64,000 bases of DNA from Nelumbo lutea (taxonomy: Eukaryota > Streptophyta > Magnoliopsida > Proteales > Nelumbonaceae). The translations under genes and the position numbers were made by a program. Positions 24,711 through 36,856 of this stretch are shown here, in pieces (the first letter of the stretch is position 1; each line of letters begins with the position of its first letter). Location of the stretch: NCBI GenBank assembly GCA_022828595.1, contig JAKGHH010000006.1:15310499-15374498 (forward strand). The letters run 5' to 3'. The notes under the pieces are model-generated. The model had not been told where the DNA came from, ran no database searches, and saw only the letters and a list, made by a program, of their open reading frames with translations.

Positions 24711-25615
24711 GATTTAGGGTTTAGAGAGTTAAGATTAATAAGAGAACTGAACCCTCGATAACCTTTCTTTTGTACAAGCCTTAGAATTTCCATTTTGGGG
24801 CTTTATCTATATTTTCTTATGTTTCTCTTTGTATACAGTGAGCAACGTTGTAAACTCGAATGACTAGAATGATGTGGGCTCCTTAACATGTACTTGCCAT
24901 CTCCATAGTTGTGGAAGCCATTGAACCCACCCCAACTATAAATGCCTTGTTAATGTTCTAGATATCGGTTGTATTTGATTTCATAATAGTTTGGAAAACT
25001 CAAGCTATATATTTGAAATTTTGAAGAAAAATAAAGGGTAAAAATGTTACAAGGACATTTAAGTCTATTTGAAAAACTCAAGGTACTTTTAAGTCAATTT
25101 ATGAAAACTCAAGGTAAGTTTAAGTCTTTATTCTTTGTCACACTTTTTTTTTTGTTTAATATGATTAATTAATATAAGATTCATTGAAAAATGGGAGTTA
25201 ATACCCTAAATATAATACTTAATGAGAGGGAGTTAAATAAGAGAAATATAATAGTATAAATTACATTTTGTGCCCTCACAATTAAAGAGAAGCCAAATTC
25301 AAGAATAAGGGTATCTTAGTCAAAAATAGGATTCAATGAACGCTAATGGGAGTTAATACCTTTAATATTACATTTTTATTCTTACAATTAGAAAGTCTGA
25401 ACAGGGGATTTGTGGACATCAATCTGGGTGAACGTGGACAAGAACCCTTCTTGGGTCATGAGGTTTGACATTTTCAAAACTAACTGACAGATTGTTAGCG
25501 ATAGGGACCTATTAGACAGTTTTTGGAAGTTCAAGTACTACAAAGACACATTTTGAAGTTCGTGGACTAACTTAAGACAACCCTAAAGTGCAGGGTATTG
25601 ATCAGAAAATTTTCC

Positions 25616-25662
<47 letters not shown>

Positions 25663-26768
25663 AATTAATTATATATTATTATTCAAAACTGATAATTAAT
25701 ACTTGAAAAGTTTAGTAATTTTCTAAATTGATTTTAAAAATGAACTTTCTTAAATGAAAAATTATTTATGGATATTTTCATTTACATTGGTTTTCTAATT
25801 ATTAAATTTTAAATTGGAAAATTATTGAGGAATTTTAATTATATTTTTAATTTCCATAAATATTTGGAAAATTTAATATTTTTTAATTTATTAAATTGGA
25901 AAGTTTTAATAAATTCCATAATTAATTATTGGTAATTTACATTGGTTTTGGTATTTATTAAATTGGAAAATTATTGGGGAATTTTAACATTGATAATTTA
26001 CATTTGGTAATTATTAATAATTTACATAGTTTTTGGTAATTTACTTTGTATTTATTGAGAAATTTTAATTTAGTGATTTCCATAAACTAATTTTCATATT
26101 TTTTATGGGTTTTGGGGATGATTCCCCTCCCCCCCCCCCCACCTGAATGCTTCATGGAATAACAATATTTAAGCTTTTTTTTACGTTAACCCTTGTAAAA
26201 AAAAATCCTTTCAAATTATCAATCAATAAAAAACCCTCCTTTCAAATTTTCTGATATTCCCTCTAGTTTCAAATAAAAAGAAGGATCATGCACACCACTA
26301 TAGTTTGCATATGTTTCCTAAAACCTACCCTTTTAGGGGTATTTTTGAAATGAAAAATCTTAAGTCCATATCTTTTCATATCTTTCACAAGAAAAAGTTA
26401 AAGCCAATTGGGTTTTATCGGGTCAGACCTGATTAATAATCGATCCAGTACCAGTTAAAGTAGACCCAATAGGATCTGGTTCGGTTCTGGGTATATGCAT
26501 TTTTGTAGTTCGTCCCAAACCAGACCCGATCTATTGACAACATTAATTAGTAATAATTCCCCCAACAGTTTTGAGTACTGTTCAGAAAATCAGACCAGAC
26601 CGGCCAATTGGACCAGTTGAACTGTGATCTGTCTGATCTGGCTATACCCTAAAACTGTTTTGGTAAAAAATCGTAATGGACCGTCCACTTGGCTGGTCCG
26701 ACCTAGAAACTATCAAATCAGTCCTGCTTTTGCAGAACTGGCCAGGTTTTATAGGCATCATAATGTCC
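24461..26768. other. Retroelement remnant and AT-rich intergenic DNA
   Basis: After the primer site there is only a short internal piece, then (GA)n at 24675-24708. Around 25480-25610 lies text resembling one end of the Mutator-like repeats (GACACATTTTGAAGTTCGTG). A long (TTA)n run covers 25617-25661, and TTTAATT-rich DNA reaches 26100. No gene is supported. Confidence 0.5.
25617..25661. repeat. (TTA)n microsatellite
   Basis: About 15 uninterrupted TTA/ATT units at the edge of an AT-rich block. Confidence 0.95.
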
Positions 26769-26771
26769 TTA

Positions 26772-27084
26772 GGCTGCATTTGGAATCCTTGTAAAAAGCC
26801 ATTCGTGTAAAAGTACATTAATAATGTTTTACACCAAATTGTGAGGAAGTAATTGTTACACTTTGAAAAGCATGATGAGAAAATGTAAAATTTTACGTCA
26901 ATTTTACCATGAGGTTTTACATTGAATCACGATATAAAACTCTACTCCGTCCAAATGCTAATAAATCTAAAATGGAGTGAAGTTTTACAATAATTTTCAT
27001 TTACACCCCATCTAAACATTGACAAAATAGAACCCACATAAACTTTTTTATCATTCTTGATTTACACCGCTTTCAAACGCAGTC
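26772..27084. mobile_element. Tourist-like MITE, first of three upstream of LTV1
   Basis: Left end GGCTGCATTTGG, right end CAAACGCAGTC, inverted to each other, with TTA directly outside both ends (26769-26771 and 27085-27087). It is 313 bases long with no coding potential. The TTA duplication indicates a PIF/Harbinger-type element. Confidence 0.8.
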
Positions 27085-27087
27085 TTA

Positions 27088-27216
27088 GGCTCAATTTGAA
27101 AGGAGTACAAATACAAATATGTAGAGTTCAAAACTGTATATTTTATATTATTGTGTAGGTATTTGCACTATACATAGGCTTTGCACTCTTGTAATGTATT
27201 CCTTCCAAATTGAGCC
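27088..27216. mobile_element. Short Tourist-like MITE, second of three
   Basis: GGCTCAATTTGAAAGGAGTA at the left and TTCCTTCCAAATTGAGCC at the right form long inverted ends. It abuts the TTA that ends the first element. The outer right flank is TAG, not TTA, so the duplication is imperfect. Confidence 0.65.
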
Positions 27217-27218
27217 TA

Positions 27219-27445
27219 GGTTGTATTTATTTGCAATGCAAATAAATTTATACTGATGCAGAACTATGGTAGTGCAAATGATTTAAGTGTAAATTCGGAT
27301 TTATTTTTATTTTAAATTTTAACTTATTTTGTTTGATTGTAGTATAAATGAAGTAAAATAAAGCAGAATAAAGTAAAATCTAAAACAAAATTAAATAAGA
27401 ATTTGCATTTTTTACATTTGCACTCTCATGCATTTGTATTATGCA
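27219..27445. mobile_element. Truncated MITE related to the 50.1-kb family, third of three
   Basis: Follows the same text as the element at 50141-50402: TTGCAATGCAAATAAATTT, then GCAAATGATT.AAGTGTAAATTC, then GAATTTGCATTTTTT and TTTGCACTC.CATG.ATTTGTA. The right inverted end is absent, so it is truncated where the LTV1 leader begins. Confidence 0.65.
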
Positions 27446-27450
27446 AAAAG

Positions 27451-27700
27451 ATAAAAAATATTGTGAAATATTACGAAACCGCCACCAAAAATCTTTTCAA
27501 TCTCTGCCACTCCGTTTACGGTTTACCCATCCCACTTTAGGTTTTCTTCTATTAATCTCTCCTCTTTCGCTTCAGGACAAAAAATATTGTGAAATATTAC
27601 GTAACTGCCACCAAAAACCTTTTCAATCCCTGCTACTCCGTTTACGGTTTACCTATCCCACTTTAGGTTTTCTTCTACTAATCTCTCCTCTTTCGCTTCA
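27451..27700. repeat. 126-bp tandem duplication at the LTV1 leader
   Basis: 27451-27574 and 27577-27700 are near-identical copies at a 126-base offset; both contain CCGTTTACGGTTTACC and CTCCTCTTTCGCTTCA, with a few substitutions. The offset is a multiple of three, so the overlapping open frame stays open, but coding is not otherwise supported. It lies in the probable promoter or 5' UTR of LTV1. Confidence 0.85.
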
Positions 27701-28464
27701 ACCTTCCCATCTCCCGCAGCCACCGCCCGCCGCAGCCACAGGCACCGGTGCACCGCCACGAGGACACCAACCTCAGGGCGCCGCTCATCTACTACCAGGT
27801 ACGTCTCTTCTTAACCACTCAGTGTCTCTTTTCTCTTGTAAAAGCAGGATTGGAAATTTTTGAATCAAACATCTGAAACATTTGACGCTCGGTATCTCAC
27901 AGCTATTCTAGGTTACTTCTTGTATCAGCTTCGACATCTCACTCAAGGTTAGCCACTTAGTTGCGACCTCAGATTTCCTTTTTAGTTTTTCGAATCCAAA
28001 ATTCCGAATAATTTAAATTGAAAATTTTATATGGTTTGGTTCTGAATTTCTGATGTAATTTGAATCAGTTCTTCCTTTTATTACATGAATTATCAATCAA
28101 TTGTTCTTTGATTCTGTCATTCTGAATTGCCAATCAAATCCGATTGCATAGTACTTGTTTTTTATGTGGGACATATAGTCAGTGGGCTAGTGGAAATAGC
28201 TAATAACACCCTAAATCCACTAATACATAATATTGCCACTAACCACCGACTCTAAATCCACTTATGCATCACTATATGGTTGTACCGTTACTAAGCTTTT
28301 TCTTTTTCTTTTTTCTTTTTTTTTTTAATTTGTATTCAGTTTTGTTATATTATGTTTCTTCATCCATCAAAATTTTTTTATTCTTTAATGGGACATTGAT
28401 ATGGACAAAGTTTTAGGGATGTTCTCTATTGCTAAGCTCTAATTATGACCAATACCATTGCCAG
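27701..28464 (+). promoter_or_regulatory. LTV1: Probable LTV1 leader exon and 5' UTR intron
   Basis: A GC-rich stretch ending CTACCAG|GTACGTC gives a strong donor at 27799. TTGCCAG|ATTATA gives an acceptor at 28464, eight bases before the LTV1 ATG. This predicts a 666-base 5' UTR intron (27799-28464). The transcription start is not resolved; it may lie within or left of the tandem duplication. Confidence 0.55.
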
Positions 28465-28471
28465 ATTATAA

Positions 28472-31400
28472 ATGGGAAAGAAGAAGTTCATTGACAAGAA
28501 GAAGTCTGCAACATTTCAGTTACTTGCGAGGGACACATCAGACCCCAATTATCATGGGGGTCTGGCTAGTGATCGAGTCTTTGTTAGGGTTGACAACAAT
28601 CCATACTCTGTTCATGGGTTCTTGGATGAAGACACTGATTATGTGGCTGGTGATGTTTCTCCTGGTTATCCTGATGAAACAAATTTTCTTGATGATCCCA
28701 ACTCAATTTTTGCTGATGCACCTGGAGATAACGAAGATGATGAAGTTGAGAATCCTAGAAACCAAACTCGAATGCGAGGCAGAGGTGTGGCCCCTCTACC
28801 AGATCATGCTAGAAGGGAAATTTTGGAGTTAGGGCTTCCTGATGATGGTTATAATTATCTTATTCATTTGCGGGAGATTAGAAACACTGGTGGTGGTTCC
28901 TCTTATTACCACAACAGCAAGGCAAAGCTTGATCAGCTCCCACTGGATGTAAAGGTTTGTGATGTTGGATTACTGCAATCAAGCCTGTTCTTATCTAAGT
29001 TTAAATATCAGGCTGATTGGGAGGGGGTTGAGTTATTTGTAAATTCTTTTATTTTTATTTTTTATTTCAGGCCTATGATGCTTCAAGAGTACATATTCCA
29101 AAAGTTGATGAAGACTCAAATGAGAATTCAATCTATCAAGTTGCATCAAGGACTGTTGGTGTGAGGATCCAGAAGGCTGTTGATCATGAAGTAGCTGCTT
29201 TGCTTGATGATGATTTATCTCGATTTGGCTCAGACGTGGAGGACTTGGAAGAGGATTTTGTAGTTCAAGCAAACCTACCTGAGGAAGGGGAAAATGTACT
29301 TGTAGATAAAAGTGTAAACTTTACTGAGCAACCTGAAGTAATCAAAAGAGAGCTTAACAGATCTGCAAATTATGCTTCTAAAGAACAGGGACTTGACTCT
29401 GTCAGTTGGGATGAACCAAAGAGTCACAATCAGGAAGCAAGGAAGGAGTGTGGCAGTGGGAAACCTAGAATTCGACGCCTTTTGGATGAGCAATTTGATG
29501 TGGTGAGAACCTCCTCCAGTCCTCCACAATAGAGAACTTGTTAATACATGTTTATCAGAATGAGGTGTTTGATTTTCTGAAGCGTCAATTTTGTTCTCTG
29601 TCTCAATATTTGTTTTTTATCCAGTTAGAGCAAGAAATTCTCATAATACCTTCTTCTTGGTTGCTATGTTGAGCTCTAAATTTAATGTGTTTGTTTCATT
29701 ATTTTTTGTGCTGTTTTAGAGTTATAAGTGAGCCAAGTGAAATTTACTCCACTTGTTTTCTTGGCACTATATGTTGCATAAATATAAGATTAGATTGCAT
29801 ATTATGCTCTTACAGATTTTTTAAGCCACTATGGACTTTTTTAAGATCAGATTTTACAAGGCAGAGGTGACTCATGAGGTTAGGTGCTGGAATATTTCAA
29901 TGTGTGACATGGAAGCCTTAATGCTTAGATCTCATTTTTGCGAGGAAAAAACAAGAACTAAAATCAGAAATAAATGATTTATTCTTCATGGAAATACTGA
30001 TAAGAAAATTATTCATCGCAGGAACAAGGGATATAAATTTCAGAGTTACTGGCGTTCTGGCCGATCTTTCAAGCTGTTAGAAAAATGTCAACATAAAACA
30101 GAACTAAGTTGGTATTGAACTATTAAAAACCTTATACATTTAAAAAACCACAAAGACAAGTTATAAAAATATAATAAGACCCATGAAGAAAATCACAAGC
30201 ACATAGTTGGAAAGCTTAAAATTAGTCTTTAACTCAGTCTTGTAATGTGAATCCTACTTAAATTATTGTATGGAACATGTGTTCTGGACACAAGGCATCT
30301 CCATGTGCAAAGCTTATCCCATCTACTTTCAGGCATTCCAATTTGGTATTCTTAGAAAGTTTATTGGACCTCCCAATAGCTTATTAAGGGGATGACAGAC
30401 AGTTGTAGTCTTGTAGAATTCTCGGTCAAAAGATGGCAAGAAGATGCTGATTGGGTGGAGAATAGCTGTCATTGGCAGGTTGGGGGTTGACTTGGGATGT
30501 AGTAGTGAAGCTCAAGGGGCTACTTTGAAGTATAAAGATGCAAAGACACTGGGCATTGATTCTGTAGTAACATCCGGAAAAGAAAAGAACAGTACTAGAA
30601 GTAGATGACTTATCAAGTGGATGGCAGACAGATATCGGATTAAAGACAGAAAACTGTGCTGATTGAGTGGAGCATAGCTTTTGTAGGCAGATTGGGGGTT
30701 GATTTGAGGCATAGAAATGAAGCTCAAGGAGCAATTTTGAAGCATAATGATGCAGAGACACTGGACACTATTTATTATATAGAAACATATAAAAAGAAAA
30801 ACGAGAACAATAGTGGAAGAAGAATTGGAAATTCAAAGAGTCAGTTTAATTTACATCACTAAGGTGTTTTCCTTTTTAAAAGGTAGCTTATATGGAGCTA
30901 GACCATGTGATAAGTAGTGTTTACAAGAGAAAGACATCAAAGAATGGCAGTTGAATTGTGAAAGTAGTTGAATGCATGAACAAAGATGAGAAGAAGCTTG
31001 TTGATCGAAAAAAAAAAATGATGAGAATGAAGCTAAGCCATGCATTGTGTGTCCTCAAGAATACGGGAAAGATCCTTCTTTAATAGAGAGAAAGATGATG
31101 AGGAGTCAGGGACACAAATGGAGGTCAGTGATGATTCTTCACTTAGAAAGGAAAAGGGAATCAGTGTTAGATGTCAGGCTGGAGGGGAGGAGGATATGGA
31201 AGCAACTAAGGATAAATTTGAGGCAAGTGAAGAACAGGTGTGTAAATATGAGGTTAGGAAAGTGAATAAAAAAGGTAGAGTTGAGTGAGGTGATTGATAG
31301 AGAGTTGGAGATGGGAGAAGTATTGGGCATGTTGTATATAGGGGGAATGGAAGCAGCCAGAAGAGTATTTGACAAGCTGGAGAAAAAGTGAAGGGAAGAC

Positions 31401-34400
31401 ATTATAGGAGGAATAACAGAACAGTAGAGGAATTTTTGAACTTGGATGGGCTGGTTATTGTAGATCTAGAAGGGGGCAACATATAGAATGAAAATGTGAG
31501 GTGAGTTCGGATTGCGTTTTGACAATAACAATAAAACTTATTTTATTTTACATATTAATACAAGTGGTGGGATAGCTTTGTGGCTTAAGAGTGAGTGCGT
31601 TAGGCGTGTGATTGTTATCGACCCAGGTTCAAATCACCTCAGCGTTGTTTTTAGTAAAAACTAAAAAGCATGAGCACAAACATTCGTGTCTTGCATGTGG
31701 CGACGTGGAGTATCTGTATTGGTCCGATACGCATGACTGGTAGGATATACCTCCAGTTGTAGCGTATCCCATGTTGGATGCTACCGATACTAATACAATA
31801 CGCTCCGTATCGGACGTATCGTATTGATATTTCAATCCTTGGATCTTGGTGATGCCTCATCACCTCAGATCGTAGCAATCTGCTTTTCTCCTTTTTAATA
31901 AGATTTTTATTTCTTATAAAATGGAGTTGGGAAAACGAAAATTAAACTTTGATGGCTGCAGCTTAGGTAATCTAGCAATTTAGATATTGAAATTATAAAG
32001 GATGATGGAGGAAATATCTTATCAAGCTTTTCAGAATTATTGGTGTGGGTAGTTCAATTTGAGCAGAGCTGTTTGCCCTATTTCAAGGCTTAAAATTTTC
32101 TTTATCAGAAGGCTGGACAGAATTGTGGGTTGAAGGAGACTGCCAAGTGGGTTATAAATTGGCTGATCTTATGGGAAGAAGCATCTAGGACTATTAGGAA
32201 ATTGGGACTGGTTTGATGAAATGCTTTTGAAACAGCAGGATAGCTTCCTTTCGTTAATAAAACATCAATTCGTTGTTGCTTATCAAAAAAATCTTGCACT
32301 TGCTCAATTATTTGTCTTGTGGTAACAATGATGCGACTTTTTATTTTATTGCCTTGAATTATGTTTGCAATGCATATTATGTATTTATGCTTACAATATT
32401 TTAAGAGCACCAAGTCACTGTCATTCTTTGGATTCTGAGTGTTGGGAGTAATTTTTTGCTTCATCAATTTGATTAGACAGCTGTTTATTTTCTGGACAAT
32501 GTTCTCTTGTAATAATCTCATAAAATAATGTTTTTCTTAATAGGTCCCACTGCTTTCCTTTGAGTGTAAACATAAGACATACCACTAATATCCATGGTTT
32601 AAAAATCCAAATATTTCCTGATATTTTCATGATTTTTTTTCCATTTCCATATGTATTGACATGAATTATTTGCTGGATTATATTTTGATATATTCCCAAG
32701 TGCTTTAATATCTTTTACATCGTTTGCAATAAGTTTTACTTTTAATTATAGCAATTTAAAGTTTTCATTTTACATATACATGGATATGATTCAAATAATT
32801 TGTTTGAATCTGACTTTTTCTCTTAAAATTATTATTTCTTTTCTGAGTTTAGCATTATAGATAATTCTTTTCTTCTTGGCTTCCTTTGTAAAATATTTTG
32901 ATTATCCACAGTTTAACTAAATATAACTAATGTTTTAAATTCTTGTAATAGGATAAACAATATAATAGGATAAGTATATGTAAATCATTACTTTCTATTA
33001 GTTAAGAAATAATAAAATTGTTTCAAACTAAAATATCATCAGAAGGCAGTCAGGCACTTTTGTAAATTATATCATAATTTATGTTGGCACGATACTTTTT
33101 TAAGCCCTTAAATTTCTAAGTGGAGGAAGAGTCCATGAAATGAGCTAATCATTTCAAAAGCATCCTTTTTATCACATTATAATGTTATAATTATATAAAA
33201 GAGTGTGTGTTTTTATAGCTTCAAAAAATATCATTAGATATTTCTATAGATTAATATTTGTAATATTTTTACAATAAATCTTCTTGTAATTTTTTGATAT
33301 ATTTCTTTTGTTTAGTGGTCTACTTTTTTACCAAAACCAACATTTTGAACTCATACTACTAGTTAAAAGGACAAGATATTTAAAGAGTTCATATCAGAAA
33401 ATACATTTCACTTGCACTCTCTTGTATGTAATGTGTCAGAATCTCTACTTAGGAGTTAAAAGGTTGGTTACCTGAAATGTGCCTGCCTTTCTATCTATCA
33501 TTTTTCCTATTCTATTTTATTACAGAACTAACTTTATAACTTACCAATGATGATTTCCTATTTATTTAATTATCCAAAAGTGATGATTTCCTATTTCTAC
33601 CGTTGGTTTTTTATTTACGTAAAAATCTCCTTGCATTTTGTGTGTTACAGTTTGAGCAACAAGAATATGGCACGGACAGTGATTACAATGATAATGGTTC
33701 TATGGATGCAGAGGGCGAATGTCTTGCAGAAAAACTTAATGATGCCTTTAGGAATCATGCAGTGGATGAATTGGAACTTGATGACAAATACAAAGCCCCT
33801 GCAGATTTCTTGTGTGGAAACGAAGTACCGAGCAAAGTACTCAATTCAGCTGCTGATGTCATTCGTCGGTGTGCTGAGTATGCTGAAATATATAGCAATG
33901 AAATCCAAAATAATGAGGATGTGGTTGTGCTGCAGGAAAGTAGTGATGAATCTGAGGTGTGGGACTGCGAGACTATTGTTTCTACATATTCAAATCTCGA
34001 TAACCACCCTGGGAAAATAGTTGCTCCAGAGAACACTAGAAAGAAGAAATTGTCTGAAACTTTCTCCAGAGCATTGAGTAGTAGTGGCAATGTGATTTCT
34101 CTTCGAGGGAAGGAGAAAGTTCCAGTTGAGTTTTTGCCCCATAGCAAAAAAGTTGTTTCAGAGAAAATGAAGGAAGTGGCTAGCTCGAGGACTGACATGC
34201 GGAGGAGGAAACCACACGGTCAAGAGTCAAAAGAGCAAAAGAAAGAACGGAAGGTAAGTACTGTTAGCCTTTCTAGACTATACTCAAGTCTACCCATGCC
34301 AAGCTTTGCTCAGAAAACATAGATGGAAGGTTGTGTAAGGCTAGTAATTGGCAGGAAGCTTCTTCTACTGCTGCCAAGTCCTTTGCTCATGGTAGTCTCA

Positions 34401-34915
34401 TTCTAGCAAAACGAATACTTGGTGAAAGCCAAGTCTCAAGAAGGATAAATGTATTGCTGTAAACGACATGGGCTGAAGGGGAACTAGAGACTGGACCAAC
34501 TATTTGGGAAAGGTCAAAAGCCAGTGACCAACTGAGTGGTGGCTCAATTAGTATGTTAGTTGGGTAGTCCCAGTGGAGATGTGGATACCAGTCCTGCTGC
34601 CTGTTACCACCTACATTGAAAGTTATTAGTGTGATGCATTAAAATATCAAAAAAAAAAAGGCAAAAGCCAGTTATGATCAGTGAGAGGATCATCTCTCCT
34701 TTCTCAACTCCTTTTCCAGTTAGGTTTTATGAGTGCCATTCTGTTAAGGCTGTCATGGTTGACTGTAAGCTGCTTACATGCAGGCTGCTGTGAAAGAGGA
34801 GAGGCGAGAAGCACGGCGAGTGAAGAAAGAAATGAAAGGGTTGTACAAATGTGAGGCGCAGCGTGCACAGAAGGTTGTAGCTGTATCCACTCCATGTTCC
34901 ATCCATATAATGTAA
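28472..34915 (+). CDS. LTV1: LTV1, 40S ribosomal subunit biogenesis/export factor
   Basis: LTV1 assists late maturation and nuclear export of the pre-40S ribosomal particle; in yeast it binds near Rps3/Rps20/Enp1. Coding exons: 28472-28954, 29071-29502, 33651-34253, 34784-34915, all phase 0, giving 549 residues. Seen: MGKKKFIDKKKSATFQLLAR at the N-terminus, the DRVFVRVDNNPYSVHGF block, the LPLDVKAYDASR block across the first coding junction, RIRRLLDEQFDVFEQQEYG across the second, and a basic C-terminal helix (EERREARRVKKEMKG) ending SIHIM. The middle is acidic and poorly conserved. The start is the first ATG after the inferred leader acceptor. The second coding intron is 4148 bases, swollen by a SINE-like piece, a LINE end and a duplicated ORF. 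The TAA stop overlaps a GTAAGT donor-like site (34911-34916), so a 3' UTR intron is possible. No frame breaks. Confidence 0.93.
30447..30823 (+). repeat. Diverged 210-bp direct duplication in an LTV1 intron
   Basis: Copies begin at 30447 and 30657 with GCTGATTG(G/A)GTGGAG and share TTGGGGGTTGA.TTG and GAAGCTCAAGG. Both are open in the same frame for about 55 codons (…GRLGVDL…EAQGA.LK…). I do not recognise the peptide. It may be part of a retroelement ORF. Confidence 0.6.
31567..31842. mobile_element. tRNA-like SINE head followed by a GTATCG-type repeat
   Basis: On the plus strand, an A-box-like TAGCTTTGTGGCTTAAGAG and a B-box GGTTCAAATCA (31626-31636) are spaced as in a tRNA promoter. About 80 bases on, a GTATCGG/CGATAC-rich segment (31705-31842) ends in CAATCCTTGG, the same terminus seen in other copies, in reverse orientation. 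Whether these are one element or two insertions is unresolved. Confidence 0.5.
31930..32292 (+). mobile_element. 5'-truncated LINE 3' end with RNase H remnant
   Basis: The plus strand begins KLNFDGCSLGN, continues IKDDGGNILSSFSELL, then in another frame ELFALFQGLKFSLSEGWTEL and LWVEGDCQV. This is the order of the C-terminal RNase H domain of plant L1-type LINEs. Stops and frameshifts are present. It ends GTTGCTTATCAAAAAAA, a typical plant LINE tail. It sits inside an LTV1 intron in the sense orientation. Confidence 0.75.
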
Positions 34916-35503
34916 GTGTCTCTAATGATTTGATCTATTTAATTGGAAATCCTACTTAATTTTTGGAAGTTAGGTTGGAGATGACCTTGCTTCTTGGAAT
35001 TATTTTCTATATTGAATCCTAGATGCTACATTCTTGAATCTAGTCTTGGAAGAGAATATGAAGTTCTTCCCCCTTGATTGTAGTTACTTGTTGGTTTGTT
35101 ATTATTAGGAATTATGTAGCCTAATTAGGTCGATTTGGATTTTTCTCAAGACAGATTGATCTGTTTCTGCTACATTGAAGAACAATGTGCCAATTGCCAA
35201 TTCAAACCATCCATTGGATTGGGCATCCTCTGGATTGGCCACATGTTCATTTCCCTAGTACTCAATTTTGGTCCTATACACTACCTTGTGTTTGAGTTTC
35301 CCCAAGTGACTAGCTGTACAAAATGTCTTAAAGAAACCCAGAATTTGGAATCTAGAGCCCTTACCATTAATTTGTAATAACCATTGCCATCATCATTGTT
35401 AATAGTTTCTAATGCGCAAGTATTTGGGCAGTGAGAGTAGTGCTGTACTTGTTTTCTGCGCTTTCCTTTTGGATCACAAATTAAATATGTTTGTTCATTT
35501 TCT
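34916..35503. other. LTV1 3' flank
   Basis: Probably holds the 3' UTR, or the start of a 3' UTR intron if the GTAAGT at 34911 is used. An acceptor-like TGAATTAG occurs far downstream at about 36154. No other gene is visible. Confidence 0.4.
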
Positions 35504-35506
35504 TAA

Positions 35507-35885
35507 GGCTGCATTTGGAAGCGATGCAAATAAGTGTGAATGCAAATATGTAGAGTGTAAAACGGTTCATATAAATTGTAAAATTGGGTTAGTTTTGCAC
35601 TGACAAATTTACCTTCTTACCAAACAGACTTTTAGTTGTAATAGATGCAAACATGATTTCCAATAAAGCATATGCTTTTTTTTTTTATCAAAAAGCCCAC
35701 TTGAATGCAAATTTACTTTTTTTTTTATGTACTTTTACATCTTATTATCACTGTAAATATGCATTGGTCTGTCATTTGTTAATGCATTAATGAAATGTTG
35801 CCAAACACATACAAAAATGAACCAGAGTGCAAATTTACCCTGAACCGGGGTTTATACTCCATTTGCATCATTTCCAAATGCAGCT
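35507..35885. mobile_element. Tourist-like MITE downstream of LTV1
   Basis: GGCTGCATTTGGAAGCGATG on the left and CATTTCCAAATGCAGCT on the right are inverted ends, flanked by TAA at 35504-35506 and 35886-35888. The interior holds GCAAAT/ATTTGC words. It is related to the elements at 26.8 and 50 kb. Confidence 0.8.
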
Positions 35886-35888
35886 TAA

Positions 35889-36622
35889 ATGTTTGGTTGC
35901 TTTCATCTTCCCTAACCTTTCAAGCATAAAATACAATGTATGAATCGTGGCCGCGGTTTGGGACTAGATGGAAATTGTAGGTGTTATTTTAGGATCGATG
36001 CCTCATGGTAAAATGAAAGGAACTTTATCCTAATCATTTCTCAGATTGATGCTTTTCTTTTCATTTTTTTTTTCAATTATGGATTATGGTATGGAAATAT
36101 TACTACACTAAAAACTAACTTGATTTTGTTCTCTATTTTTATTGTTGAATTAGGTAAATGTGGGATTGATGGGCTTAGAACTTGATGCAACTAAACGAAT
36201 GGAAGTCTATTTATTATTTGTGATTCACTTTCATGTTGAGGATAGGCATGGTTTTCTCAAAATGCACGTGCCATCTCAAGTTTTGTGCATTACGGGTGGA
36301 ACTGTGTACAAAATTGATGATTTTGTTGGTTGCAGCATTTCCATCAGTTCACTAGCTTTTTGGGGTACATGGAGTGTACCATTGAGGAATACCTTGAATT
36401 TTGTTTTAGCATGGATATGAATTCCCTGAATTTGGCAGAATTAAGTAGAGTATATTTTTGAATGGCTTGTTCCTCGTTTGCCATGTATAACATTATATTA
36501 GCTCCCTCTCCCTGCACTCCTTTCCAGTTTTTCAGTACATAATTGACAGTATGACAGATGCATTTTTTACCTGTAATTTGACATTAAATTTACATTTTTT
36601 TTGTTAAATTGAAATAATAGGG
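35889..36622. other. Intergenic DNA between MITEs
   Basis: AT-rich. It contains an 86-codon open frame at 36160-36420 that I do not recognise; since it follows an acceptor-like site it could be an LTV1 3' UTR exon. No protein similarity was seen. Confidence 0.35.
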
Positions 36623-36625
36623 CTA

Positions 36626-36856
36626 GGGTCGTTTGGTTCCCATTCTGATTCGGAATCAGAATTGGAATTGGAATCTGAATCAGAACGGGAATCAGTTGAA
36701 TGGATTCTCACTCTCAAAGAGGGGGAGGGAATGGTCATTCCCTCAAATGGAGGAATGTTATTCAGGAATGGGAATGGTATTTCAATTCCGCCCAACCAAA
36801 TGGTTGGAATCAGAATGGACTATTTGGATTTAGATTCCCACCAAAGAAACAAACCC
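36626..36856. mobile_element. MITE with GAATC-rich ends
   Basis: Begins GGGTCGTTTGGTTCCCATTC and ends CCACCAAAGAAACAAACCC, imperfectly inverted. Its interior is dominated by GGAATCAGAAT-type words. The flanks are CTA (36623-36625) and TTA (36857-36859), close to the TWA target of PIF/Harbinger elements. A related left end is at 51657. Confidence 0.6.

Noticed and set aside
24709..24726. Telomere-like TTTAGGGTTTAG
   Set aside because: Only about two units; also seen singly elsewhere (for example 8216). Too short for an interstitial telomere array.
25040..25612. Possible Mutator-like MITE
   Set aside because: The right-end text resembles other copies, but no matching inverted left end was found.
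27441..27863. 140-codon open frame over the tandem duplication
   Set aside because: It is open because the duplicated unit is 126 bases, a multiple of three. It begins inside a MITE remnant and the strong donor at 27799 lies within it. Better explained as LTV1 leader sequence.
36160..36420. 86-codon plus-strand frame after an acceptor-like site
   Set aside because: No similarity recognised; it could be an untranslated LTV1 exon, but protein coding is not supported.
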